The translations under genes and the position numbers were made by a program. This document shows positions 1 through 6,014 of a DNA stretch of 9,439 bases, in pieces (the first letter of the stretch is position 1; each line of letters begins with the position of its first letter). Under the pieces are notes generated by a model. That model was not told the origin of the DNA, searched no databases, and was given only the letters and a program-made list of their open reading frames with translations. Source of the stretch: Flavisolibacter sp. (GTDB lineage: Bacteria; Bacteroidota; Bacteroidia; Chitinophagales; Chitinophagaceae); the NCBI GenBank assembly GCA_017745135.1, contig JAGIAB010000093.1, positions 1-9,439 on the forward strand, given 5' to 3'.

Positions 1-1
1 A

Positions 2-346
2 CTACCAAAGGAATTTACATTTTCAGTTTCCGGTTATTATTCTACTGGTGGATTGTTTGGATTATATAAAGTAAAGCCGCTTGGCACATTGGATTTTGGC
101 CTGCAAAAAAAATTTGCTGATAAAAAGTCTGCATTGCGTTTGAATTACGCAAATGCCCTGAACTCTATAAAGCCACATTTTTCAGTAAACATTCCCGAAA
201 AAAACCTGATCGCCTCCGGTCAGATTCTCTTTACTCACCCAGCCTTGCGGCTCACTTTCACACATAATTTTGGAAGCGATAAAGTAAAAGCGAAGAGGGA
301 CCGTTCCACTGGTGCTGAAGAAGAAAAGGACAGGTTAAAGATGTGA
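2..346 (+). CDS. Outer-membrane beta-barrel family protein, C-terminal fragment
   Basis: This is the last 114 codons of a gene whose start lies left of the window; the frame is open from base 2 to the TGA at 344-346. The visible part has alternating polar and hydrophobic stretches typical of barrel strands (for example LRLNYANALN, LRLTFTHNFG) and ends in a strand, FTHNFG, followed by a basic and acidic tail (KVKAKRDRSTGAEEEKDRLKM). That strand-plus-charged-tail ending is characteristic of the Bacteroidota outer-membrane beta-barrel family related to TonB-dependent receptors (PF14905-like). Members sit in the outer membrane, usually with an N-terminal carboxypeptidase-like domain, but neither that domain nor the plug can be seen here, so the substrate is unknown. 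A TTG at 53 opens a shorter reading frame but is internal. Family assignment is fairly secure; function is not. Confidence 0.75.
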   Translation, partial: LPKEFTFSVSGYYSTGGLFGLYKVKPLGTLDFGLQKKFADKKSALRLNYANALNSIKPHFSVNIPEKNLIASGQILFTHPALRLTFTHNFGSDKVKAKRDRSTGAEEEKDRLKM

Positions 347-370
347 TTTTCGTTATTAAGTGGGAACTTT

Positions 371-387
371 CATGAGCCATGTGCCAT
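371..387. repeat. Possible short heptamer repeat, about 2.4 copies
   Basis: In the spacer between the barrel gene and rlmN, CATGAGC is followed directly by CATGTGC and then CAT. The period is 7 bases with one mismatch between the two full units. It is short enough to be chance; it is listed because two longer arrays with the same 7-base period occur at 4961-4988 and 5048-5082. The rest of this 111-base spacer shows no gene or terminator. Confidence 0.35.
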
Positions 388-445
388 CCCTGTTAAAAAC
401 TTTGCAAGAAAAGCTTCTACATTTCATCAACCTTTCCTATTGAAC

Positions 446-453
446 TACCTTTG
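446..453 (+). promoter_or_regulatory. Bacteroidota-type -7 element for rlmN (TACCTTTG)
   Basis: TACCTTTG is a full match to the Bacteroidota -7 consensus TAnnTTTG. It ends only four bases before the ATG at 458, so transcription would begin at or next to the start codon and the mRNA would be leaderless or nearly so. No clear -33 TTG is seen at the usual distance (17-23 bases upstream), which lowers confidence. Confidence 0.6.
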
Positions 454-457
454 CACG

Positions 458-1522
458 ATGGCTGAGACTGCAACAATAAAAGCAAAGGGAGTAAAAAATA
501 TCAGGCAGCTAAACCTGCAGGAGTTGGAGCAATTTTTTGAATCCATAGGTGAAAAGAAATTCCGTACAAAGCAGGTTTGGGAATGGCTTTGGCAAAAACA
601 TGCCCATTCCTTTGCCGATATGACCAACCTGAGCAAGGAATTACGTCAGAAACTCGGTGAAAATTTTTCTTTACCTGCCTTAACGATTGATGCCACACAG
701 TACAGTGCCGATGGAACTATCAAATCGAGGTTTAAAACCCATGAAGGCCATTTGTGCGAAGGTGTTTTAATTCCTACAGAAGACCGCTTTACAGCCTGTG
801 TTTCTTCACAAATTGGTTGCTCATTGAGTTGCCGGTTTTGTGCTACAGGGTATATCGAAAGAAAAAGAAATCTGGATTTTGATGAGATCTACGACGAAGT
901 GGTGCTGATTAACCAGCAATGCCAAAGAGTCTACGATAAAAAGCTGACAAACATTGTTTTTATGGGAATGGGCGAACCTTTGCTCAACTATAAAAATGTT
1001 TTGAAAGCTATTGAAAGAATTACTTCTCCGGATGGATTGGCAATGAGTCCAAGGCGTATTACGGTATCTACTGCTGGCGTTTCCAAACAGATCAAACAAT
1101 TAGGTGATGATAAAGTGAAATTCAAACTAGCCTTATCACTTCATGCTGCCAATGATCAGAAGCGGCACGAAATCATGCCTATCAACGACTCCAATAACAT
1201 CAAATCGTTGGTTGAAGCACTGAATCATTTTTACAAGCAAACAAAAAACGAAATCACTTTTGAATACATTCTTTTTAAAGATTTCAATGATTCTTTAAAA
1301 GATGCTGATGAACTGATAAAACTGTATCGGCAGGTTCCTGTTGATTTAATTAATTTAATTGAATACAATCCTATTGATGCTGCCAAATTTGAAAAACCTG
1401 ACGAAAAAAAGGTAGAATCCTTCATGGCTTATCTTGGTAAAAACAAGGTAAATGCCCGTCTTCGCCGGAGCAGGGGAAAAGATATTGATGCCGCCTGCGG
1501 GCAACTGGCTAACAAAAATTAA
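458..1522 (+). CDS. rlmN: 23S rRNA (adenine(2503)-C(2))-methyltransferase RlmN
   Basis: Radical-SAM enzyme that methylates C2 of A2503 in 23S rRNA and, in studied members, A37 of some tRNAs. In this 354-residue protein the radical-SAM signature GCSLSCRFCATG places the 4Fe-4S cysteines at C121, C125 and C128. C114, seven residues upstream, matches the second catalytic cysteine (C118 in E. coli). C347 in the C-terminal DIDAACGQL matches the cysteine that carries the transient methyl group (C355 in E. coli). GMGEPLLNY and the SLHAAND segment are also family hallmarks, and length is normal. The ATG at 458 is preferred over an in-frame TTG at 440, because that extension would run through the -7 element TACCTTTG. 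All catalytic cysteines are present, so the gene should be functional. It stands alone, with an 86-base gap before the sigma-factor gene. Confidence 0.96.
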   Translation: MAETATIKAKGVKNIRQLNLQELEQFFESIGEKKFRTKQVWEWLWQKHAHSFADMTNLSKELRQKLGENFSLPALTIDATQYSADGTIKSRFKTHEGHLCEGVLIPTEDRFTACVSSQIGCSLSCRFCATGYIERKRNLDFDEIYDEVVLINQQCQRVYDKKLTNIVFMGMGEPLLNYKNVLKAIERITSPDGLAMSPRRITVSTAGVSKQIKQLGDDKVKFKLALSLHAANDQKRHEIMPINDSNNIKSLVEALNHFYKQTKNEITFEYILFKDFNDSLKDADELIKLYRQVPVDLINLIEYNPIDAAKFEKPDEKKVESFMAYLGKNKVNARLRRSRGKDIDAACGQLANKN

Positions 1523-1537
1523 TTCTCAAAGGCAGCA

Positions 1538-1569
1538 TTGTTCTTTTTGTTTTCAAAAAATTATCTTTA
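1538..1569 (+). promoter_or_regulatory. Candidate promoter of the ECF sigma operon
   Basis: TTG at 1538-1540 lies 21 bases before TATCTTTA at 1562-1569. This resembles the Bacteroidota housekeeping promoter (TTG, 17-23 base spacer, TAnnTTTG) with the last base changed. It would give a leader of about 30-35 bases before the ATG at 1609. ECF factors often also read their own operon from a different promoter type; no such site can be named here. Confidence 0.4.
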
Positions 1570-1608
1570 CTCAAACGAATCCATCTATCCGGAATTAAAC
1601 TCGAATTA

Positions 1609-2163
1609 ATGGCTTTGACAGACAGATCAGACGCAGAATTATTAATACAGTTCAGGCAGCCTCAAACAAAGGAATCCGCCTTTACTGCCATCATCAAAAA
1701 ATACCAGGAAAAACTTTACTGGCACATTCGCCGGATGGTTATTGACCATGACGATGCCAACGATGTTTTACAAAATGTTTTTATACGGGTTTGGAACGGG
1801 TTGGGAAATTTCAGGGAAGATTCGCAATTATATACCTGGTTGTACCGGATCGCCACCAATGAAAGCCTTACCTTTTTAGAACAACAAAAGAAGAGAACAG
1901 CAATCAGCCTGAGCGATGTAGAAACCGGCTTGAGCAATAAAATTAAGGCTGATAAACATTTTGATCCCAACAAGCTTGAATGGAAATTACAGTTAGCCAT
2001 CCAACAACTTCCTGAAAAACAGCGGCTCGTTTTTAGCCTCAGATATTATGATGAAATACCCTACGAGGAAATGAGCCGGGTGCTGGAAACCAGTGAAGGT
2101 GCATTAAAAGCCAGCTATCATCATGCGGTAAAAAAAATAGAAGATTACATCAAAAATCATTAA
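1609..2163 (+). CDS. ECF-family RNA polymerase sigma factor
   Basis: Alternative sigma factor of the sigma-70 ECF class, 184 residues, which is the usual size. Region 2 spans about residues 25-92 and includes DDANDVLQNVFIRVW (48-62; core-polymerase binding) and YTWLYRIATNESL (75-87; -10 recognition). Region 4 spans about 130-177 with LPEKQRLVFSLRYYDE and a helix-turn-helix (IPYEEMSRVLETSEGALKASYHHAVKKI) that would contact the -35 element. There is no C-terminal extension or sensory domain. The gene is followed 35 bases later by a single-pass membrane protein gene and then by a secreted helical protein gene, the arrangement expected for a sigma factor held by a membrane anti-sigma factor and responding to envelope conditions. 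The class is certain; target genes and inducing signal are unknown. Confidence 0.93.
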   Translation: MALTDRSDAELLIQFRQPQTKESAFTAIIKKYQEKLYWHIRRMVIDHDDANDVLQNVFIRVWNGLGNFREDSQLYTWLYRIATNESLTFLEQQKKRTAISLSDVETGLSNKIKADKHFDPNKLEWKLQLAIQQLPEKQRLVFSLRYYDEIPYEEMSRVLETSEGALKASYHHAVKKIEDYIKNH

Positions 2164-2198
2164 ACTTTGAAAGCCAAAACCTGTCCTAAGGCCTGAAA

Positions 2199-2918
2199 AT
2201 GAATTCCAGAAGTAACATACAGGATGAATTGAATGAGCTGAACAGTGGATTAAACTCCAACTCCAATAACCCTTATTCTGTACCCGAAGGTTATTTTGAG
2301 GGGTTGGCCGCTTCTGTTTTGGCAAAAATCAAAGGTGAAACACCTGTTTCTGCTATGGAAGAGCTGGTTCAGTTATCACCTTTCCTTGCCGGCATTCCTA
2401 AAAAAATGCCGTATGCCGTTCCTGAAGACTTTTTTCAATCGAATATTGAAGGCTTAAAGGCCTTTACTTCTGAAAGCGAAGAATCACTGGTATTATCTTT
2501 TATTGATAAGGAGATGCCGTATGAAGTGCCTGCAGGTTATTTTGCCAATGTTCCTGAACAGGTTCTTGAAAAGGTTTCCGGTCATCAAGCCACCAAAGTG
2601 GTACCGATGGGAAGGAAAAGATGGATGCGATTGGCCGTTGCAGCTGCCGTGGCAGGTATTATGGTGGCTTCAGGCATTTTTTATTTCAATAACCGTGGTG
2701 GCAGCTCTGTAACAAGCGATCCGGCAATGGCAGTAAAGAAAGCAAGCACGAAGGAACTGAATGATTTCATTAATGCTACTGCTGTAACTGACGATAAATC
2801 GCAGGTAACAGTTAAAAATAGTCTAAAAGCAGCAAAGATATTTGTCGACGTTTCTGATAAAGAATTAAATGATTTTTTAGACCAGATGCCAACTGATGAT
2901 GAGATAGATATCAATTAG
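2199..2918 (+). CDS. Single-pass membrane protein, putative anti-sigma factor with PYxVPxxYF repeats
   Basis: A 239-residue protein with one clear membrane segment (about 145-163, LAVAAAVAGIMVASGIFYF) preceded by a basic stretch, GRKRWMR (138-144), which predicts the N-terminal 140 residues in the cytoplasm and about 75 in the periplasm. The cytoplasmic part repeats a motif three times: PYSVPEGYF (25-33), PYAVPEDFF (71-79) and PYEVPAGYF (107-115). The periplasmic part carries KELNDF twice (185-190 and 221-226) and ends very acidic. VPxGYF motifs are, to my knowledge, common in Bacteroidota membrane proteins encoded next to ECF sigma genes. The anti-sigma role is inferred from topology and position; no ZAS zinc-binding HxxxCxxC motif or other classical anti-sigma domain is visible. 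It is in an operon with the sigma gene upstream and, eight bases on, the Spy-like gene. Confidence 0.8.
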   Translation: MNSRSNIQDELNELNSGLNSNSNNPYSVPEGYFEGLAASVLAKIKGETPVSAMEELVQLSPFLAGIPKKMPYAVPEDFFQSNIEGLKAFTSESEESLVLSFIDKEMPYEVPAGYFANVPEQVLEKVSGHQATKVVPMGRKRWMRLAVAAAVAGIMVASGIFYFNNRGGSSVTSDPAMAVKKASTKELNDFINATAVTDDKSQVTVKNSLKAAKIFVDVSDKELNDFLDQMPTDDEIDIN

Positions 2919-2926
2919 ATCTGACT

Positions 2927-3349
2927 ATGAAAAAGATTTTCTACATATTGCTTTTTACTTTCTCACTGAGTAGTGTATCCTTTGCCCAGGAGGATGATGA
3001 TCCGGGTGGAAAGCTCCGTGATAAAATGATTGAATTCATCCAGGACAGGCTTGGTTTGTCTAAGGCTGAAGCGCAAAAATTTCAGCCGGTGTTCCTTGAC
3101 TATTTAAAGGATATGAGAAATACCAAGCAACAATTCAAGGGAGATAAATTAATTCTTCAGCAAAAAATAGTTGACCTGCGTATTCGCTACCGCGATCAAT
3201 TCAAACCTATTATTGGAGAAAAACGCAGCAACGCCGTTTTCCAACACGAACGCGACTTTGTAGAGAAAGCGATCCAGGAAAGAAATGATCGTTTACAAAA
3301 CCGCCAGCAGGAGGGCCGTGCTAACAAAAAAACCGGGTTATTGCAATAA
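2927..3349 (+). CDS. Secreted Spy/CpxP-like helical protein
   Basis: A 140-residue protein with a signal peptide (MKKIFYILLFTFSLSSVSFA, cleavage probably after A20). The mature part is charged and predicted almost wholly helical: KLRDKMIEFIQDRLGLSKAEAQKFQPVFLDYLKDMR (29-64), a second long helix with LQQKIVDLRIRYRDQFKPIIG, then a basic glutamine-rich tail. The LGLSKAEAQKFQPVFLDY segment resembles the 'L-T/S-x-x-E-A/Q' helix of the Spy/CpxP/heavy-metal-sensor group of periplasmic proteins, which act as chaperones or stress sensors. There is no cysteine and only one histidine, so metal binding is not supported by residues. As third gene of the ECF unit it could be a regulated output or a signal input. 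Similarity is by pattern only; the exact family is uncertain. Confidence 0.75.
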   Translation: MKKIFYILLFTFSLSSVSFAQEDDDPGGKLRDKMIEFIQDRLGLSKAEAQKFQPVFLDYLKDMRNTKQQFKGDKLILQQKIVDLRIRYRDQFKPIIGEKRSNAVFQHERDFVEKAIQERNDRLQNRQQEGRANKKTGLLQ

Positions 3350-3399
3350 AGTTGTTTTTCAACTATATTTGAATCTGGTGTTTTTCATAGGTTAGCAAC

Positions 3400-3435
3400 G
3401 GCCAGCTCTTTTTAGGGCAGGCCTTTTTTATTTTT
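3400..3435 (+). terminator. Rho-independent terminator after the ECF operon
   Basis: GGCC (3400-3403) pairs with GGCC (3420-3423); after one A/A mismatch, GCTCT (3405-3409) pairs with AGGGC (3414-3418, one G-U pair), leaving a TTTT loop. Six T follow at once (3424-3429), then A and five more T. It lies 50 bases after the Spy-like stop and works only on the plus strand, since no T-run follows it on the minus strand. The rest of the 160-base spacer to the next gene shows nothing else clear. Confidence 0.8.
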
Positions 3436-3509
3436 CTATTCTTCTAAGGGGTGATTTAGTCTAAAAAGATTCTTTCAATTTCTTCAGCAACAGACCTTGC
3501 TTAAGGTGC

Positions 3510-4112
3510 TCACTTCACCTTACCGCTTACATACTTACTACCTTTTACAAAAAACCTGTAATGCAACTCTGCATGTTTTCCCGCATAATCAACTCCAATC
3601 CGCGGTGAAGTTGTCATCATTGATTTAGGAATTTTAAATCCATCATCAGCAATAAACAATTCATCGCTGTTCAGCAACAGCCCGCATTGCAAAGTATGAA
3701 ACCCAAACGCTTTCCCAACATTTCCAGGACCTCTTGTCAATGTTTCATCCAACTTTTTCTTGCCTGTCCTTCTGAGCATATTCTCAATTCCATCAATTGG
3801 CTCAACGGCTCTTATTAAAACAGCATCAGGTATTCCTTGCTTATTCGTAACAATGTTAAACATTTGGTGAACACCGTAACATAAATACACATACGCTCTT
3901 CCACCTTCGTTGAACATCACTTCTGTTCTTGCAGTTCTTCCTTTGGATGCATGCGAAGCTTTATCGGTTTCACCTACATACGCCTCTGTTTCTACAATCC
4001 TTCCTGAAGTAAATTCATTGTTCCAGTTGGTCACTAAAACTTTTCCCAGTAACTCTCTTGCAATTTTCAATACATCATTTCTCAAATAAAACGATAGAGG
4101 TAGCTTTTGCAT
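3510..4112 (-). CDS. DNA-3-methyladenine glycosylase, AAG/Mpg family
   Basis: Base-excision repair glycosylase that removes alkylated purines such as 3-methyladenine from DNA; 200 residues, typical for bacterial members. GRIVETEAYVG (37-47) carries the catalytic glutamate E43 and Y45, matching E125 and Y127 of human AAG at the right spacing. H54 in KASHASKG matches H136, and YVYLCYGVHQMFN (74-86) provides Y76 and N86, matching Y159 and N169. The TRGPGNVGKAFG segment is also a family hallmark. The ATG at 4112 (MQKLPLSFY) is chosen; the frame stays open to a GTG at 4178, but those 22 extra residues are very basic, unlike the family, and would leave only 26 bases to the divergent gene. The gene is transcribed toward the ECF operon and appears monocistronic. 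Confidence 0.94.
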   Translation of the reverse strand: MQKLPLSFYLRNDVLKIARELLGKVLVTNWNNEFTSGRIVETEAYVGETDKASHASKGRTARTEVMFNEGGRAYVYLCYGVHQMFNIVTNKQGIPDAVLIRAVEPIDGIENMLRRTGKKKLDETLTRGPGNVGKAFGFHTLQCGLLLNSDELFIADDGFKIPKSMMTTSPRIGVDYAGKHAELHYRFFVKGSKYVSGKVK

Positions 4113-4204
4113 GTTTAATAATATAAATTTTTTCACTGGTTGCTTCCTTGCCCTGCTGCCTTTTCTCCCACGATTCACGTTATATTTACCATCAAATCTA
4201 ATAC

Positions 4205-4963
4205 TTGCTAAAAGAAATCATCATAGCCATCCAGTCCTATATTGACGCACACAACTTCGTCAGAAGGCACCGGTTGTGGAAGTGGATACTGATCCCGGGA
4301 ATTATTTACATGATCCTTTTTGTGGCAGGCATTTATTATTTCTGGATCTCTACAGGCAATGCTGTAACCTGGCTTAGTGAACAGACCGGCCTGATCCCCT
4401 GGCTTCAAAAACAGCGCAATGAATTCCTGAGCTTTTTATTTGTGATGATTGGCATTATGCTGCGATTGGTACTTACGTTTTTTTATTTTTCATTATTCAA
4501 GTATTTATTCCTCATCATTGGTTCCCCGGTGTTTGCTTACCTGAGTGAAAAAACAGCAAGCATTATTGAAGGAAAAGATTTCCCGTTCAGCTTTTCCCAG
4601 TTAATGAAAGATGCCTGGCGGGGAAGTAAACTGGCTCTTCGAAACAGTATATGGCAGGCTGTTTATTTATTTGCTCTTTTTCTTTTATCGTTTATTCCAT
4701 TGGTTGGATGGATAACTCCACTGATTGCATTATTCATTGAATGCTACTACTACGGGTTTTCCATGATGGATTACAGTTGCGAACGCAATCGTTTGTCTCC
4801 CTCTGCTTCTATTGATTTTATCGGGAGGCATCGCGGCTTAGCTATTGGCAATGGCCTCATATTTTATTTGATGCACGGGTTGATTTTAGTTGGCTGGATC
4901 ATTGCACCTGCTTATGCTGTAATAGCAGCAACACTGAGCTTACATCAGGTAAAGAAGCCATGA
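4205..4963 (+). CDS. EI24 domain (CysZ-like) integral membrane protein
   Basis: A 252-residue polytopic membrane protein. Hydrophobic segments lie at about 27-48, 74-106 (long, probably two helices or a hairpin), 150-180 (again long) and 218-240. Conserved-looking blocks include WKWILIPGIIY (25-35), YFSLFKYLFLIIGSPVFAYLSEKT (94-117), WITPLIALFIECYYYGFSMMDYSCER and RHRGLAIGNGLIFYLMH. These match the EI24/CysZ family (PF07264-like). CysZ of gammaproteobacteria is a sulfate transporter, but Bacteroidota members are uncharacterised and no cysteine-biosynthesis gene is nearby, so sulfate transport should not be assumed. The start is TTG at 4205: an in-frame TAA sits at 4199-4201 and the first ATG is at codon 36, inside the first membrane helix. 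TATATTTA at 4181-4188 could be its -7 element, though no -33 TTG is spaced correctly. Confidence 0.85.
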   Translation: MLKEIIIAIQSYIDAHNFVRRHRLWKWILIPGIIYMILFVAGIYYFWISTGNAVTWLSEQTGLIPWLQKQRNEFLSFLFVMIGIMLRLVLTFFYFSLFKYLFLIIGSPVFAYLSEKTASIIEGKDFPFSFSQLMKDAWRGSKLALRNSIWQAVYLFALFLLSFIPLVGWITPLIALFIECYYYGFSMMDYSCERNRLSPSASIDFIGRHRGLAIGNGLIFYLMHGLILVGWIIAPAYAVIAATLSLHQVKKP

Positions 4964-4988
4964 ATCGTGAATCGTCAATCGTGAATTT
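4961..4988. repeat. Heptamer tandem repeat, unit TGAATCG
   Basis: Four consecutive 7-base units: two exact copies of TGAATCG (4961-4967 and 4968-4974), one with C at position 2 (4975-4981), and a fourth ending in TTT (4982-4988). The first unit begins with the TGA stop codon of the EI24-family gene, so the array starts exactly where coding ends. It shares the 132-base spacer (4964-5095) with a second heptamer array of different sequence. I see no terminator and no convincing promoter in this spacer. Confidence 0.8.
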
Positions 4989-5047
4989 GAGATGCTTTAT
5001 TCTCGGTTATTATTAGAAAGAGTAGAGAAGGGTAGCATTTCAATTTT

Positions 5048-5082
5048 GTTAGTTGCCGACTGCTAACTGTAAATTGCAAACT
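5048..5082. repeat. Heptamer tandem repeat, consensus GCnAACT
   Basis: Five 7-base units in register at 5048, 5055, 5062, 5069 and 5076. The best are GCTAACT (5062-5068) and GCAAACT (5076-5082). GCCGACT and GTAAATT each differ from the consensus at one or two positions, and the first, GTTAGTT, is the weakest. The array ends 13 bases before the ATG of the RsmI-like gene, so it lies where that gene's promoter or leader would be expected. Confidence 0.7.
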
Positions 5083-5095
5083 CTAATTAACACTG

Positions 5096-5800
5096 ATGCC
5101 TGCAACCGTTTATTTAATTCCTACTGTTTTAGCTGAAGATCAAACCGAATGTTTGCCATCCTATATTTTAGACACAGTAAAAAATTGCTCTGTATTTTTT
5201 GTAGAAAATGAACGGACTGCACGACGTTACTTAAAACTATTATCGAAAGAAATAGTCATCGATGATTATGAATGGTACAACATGAAGGAAATAAGTGCGG
5301 AAACTGTTGCTGCATTCAAACAAAAGATCAAAGAAGAAAAAAACATTGGCATCATCAGCGAAGCCGGTTGTCCCGGTGTTGCCGACCCTGGGCAACAATT
5401 GATTGCCATTGCCCAGGAAATGAATGTTTCTGTAAAACCCTTGGTGGGCCCCAACTCTATTTTGCTTGCACTAATGGCTAGCGGAATGAATGGACAACAA
5501 TTTCAATTCGTCGGTTATCTGCCTATTGATATTGCTGAGCGAACAAAAGCAATCCGGCATTTAGAATCTGAATCAAGGCAAAAAAACTGCACGCAAATTT
5601 TTATTGAAACCCCTTATCGCAATAATCAGTTATTGGAGGCACTTACTAAAACGCTTCACCCCCAAACAAAAATCTGTGTTGCAGTTGATCTTACTGCACC
5701 AACCGAAATGATCCAAACAAAAACGGTGCAGCAATGGAAAACAACTATGCCGCAATTGCATAAACGACCAGCTATCTTCTTACTGTATTCCGGAAATTAA
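5096..5800 (+). CDS. SAM-dependent methyltransferase, short RsmI-like (tetrapyrrole methylase fold)
   Basis: A 234-residue member of the tetrapyrrole-methylase superfamily, closest in pattern to RsmI, which 2'-O-methylates C1402 of 16S rRNA. Matching motifs are VFFVENERTARRYL (33-46), ISEAGCPGVADPG (87-99; SAM pocket), VGPNSILLALMASGMNGQQFQFVGYLP (117-143) and FIETPYRN (169-176). It differs from canonical RsmI in two ways: the N-terminal motif that usually reads LYVVATPIGNLGD is here VYLIPTVLAEDQT, and the protein ends about 50 residues early, lacking the small C-terminal domain. It is probably the short Bacteroidota relative and not the main RsmI, so 16S C1402 is only a possible target. The ATG at 5096 is the only sensible start; no Shine-Dalgarno sequence is present. 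It follows the EI24-family gene on the same strand, after a repeat-containing spacer. Confidence 0.85.
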   Translation: MPATVYLIPTVLAEDQTECLPSYILDTVKNCSVFFVENERTARRYLKLLSKEIVIDDYEWYNMKEISAETVAAFKQKIKEEKNIGIISEAGCPGVADPGQQLIAIAQEMNVSVKPLVGPNSILLALMASGMNGQQFQFVGYLPIDIAERTKAIRHLESESRQKNCTQIFIETPYRNNQLLEALTKTLHPQTKICVAVDLTAPTEMIQTKTVQQWKTTMPQLHKRPAIFLLYSGN

Positions 5801-5979
5801 TTATTGTTCTGTACAAATGCTATTTGGGGTATGAAATGGAATCTTCATTTTTATGCATTCGTTACAGCACTAACACAGCAGAATGATTACAGATACCAAA
5901 TTCCTCTTGCGCTGAAATGAAAATGAAACAAGCTTGCAAAAGCAATTATTTAACGTACATAAACAAAGCAGTCTCTTTT

Positions 5980-6010
5980 TTGTACTTACCTTAGTTGACT
6001 GAATTTTTTG
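5980..6010 (+). promoter_or_regulatory. Candidate leaderless promoter of bshA
   Basis: TTG at 5980-5982 is followed 20 bases later by ATTTTTTG (6003-6010), a partial match to TAnnTTTG that keeps the TTTG core. Exactly four bases separate this TTTG from the ATG at 6015, as at rlmN. TACCTTAG at 5987-5994 is an alternative -7 element but has no TTG at the right distance. The rest of the 214-base spacer 5801-6014 shows no gene and no strong hairpin. Confidence 0.35.
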
Positions 6011-6014
6011 AAGT

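Noticed and set aside
440..457. Longer rlmN starting at TTG 440
   Set aside because: The extra six codons span the TACCTTTG promoter element and read MNYLCT, which is not family-like; ATG 458 is better.
1592..1609. Direct repeat GAATTAA, 11 bases apart, just before the sigma-factor start
   Set aside because: Spacing of one helical turn is suggestive of an operator, but a seven-base A/T-rich repeat is likely by chance in this spacer.
3503..3521. Inverted repeat AAGGTG / CACCTT across the glycosylase stop codon
   Set aside because: Six-base arms with a seven-base loop and no T-run on the minus strand; ACCTT at 3494-3498 competes for the same arm, so it is not a convincing terminator.
4113..4178. 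GTG start at 4178 adding 22 residues to the DNA glycosylase
   Set aside because: The extension is a run of Arg/Lys codons with no match to the family, and it would occupy the space where the divergent promoters must lie.
5830..5860. Weak hairpin ATGAA / TTCAT followed by T-run after the RsmI-like gene
   Set aside because: Only five A/T-rich pairs with an eight-base loop; too unstable to call a terminator.
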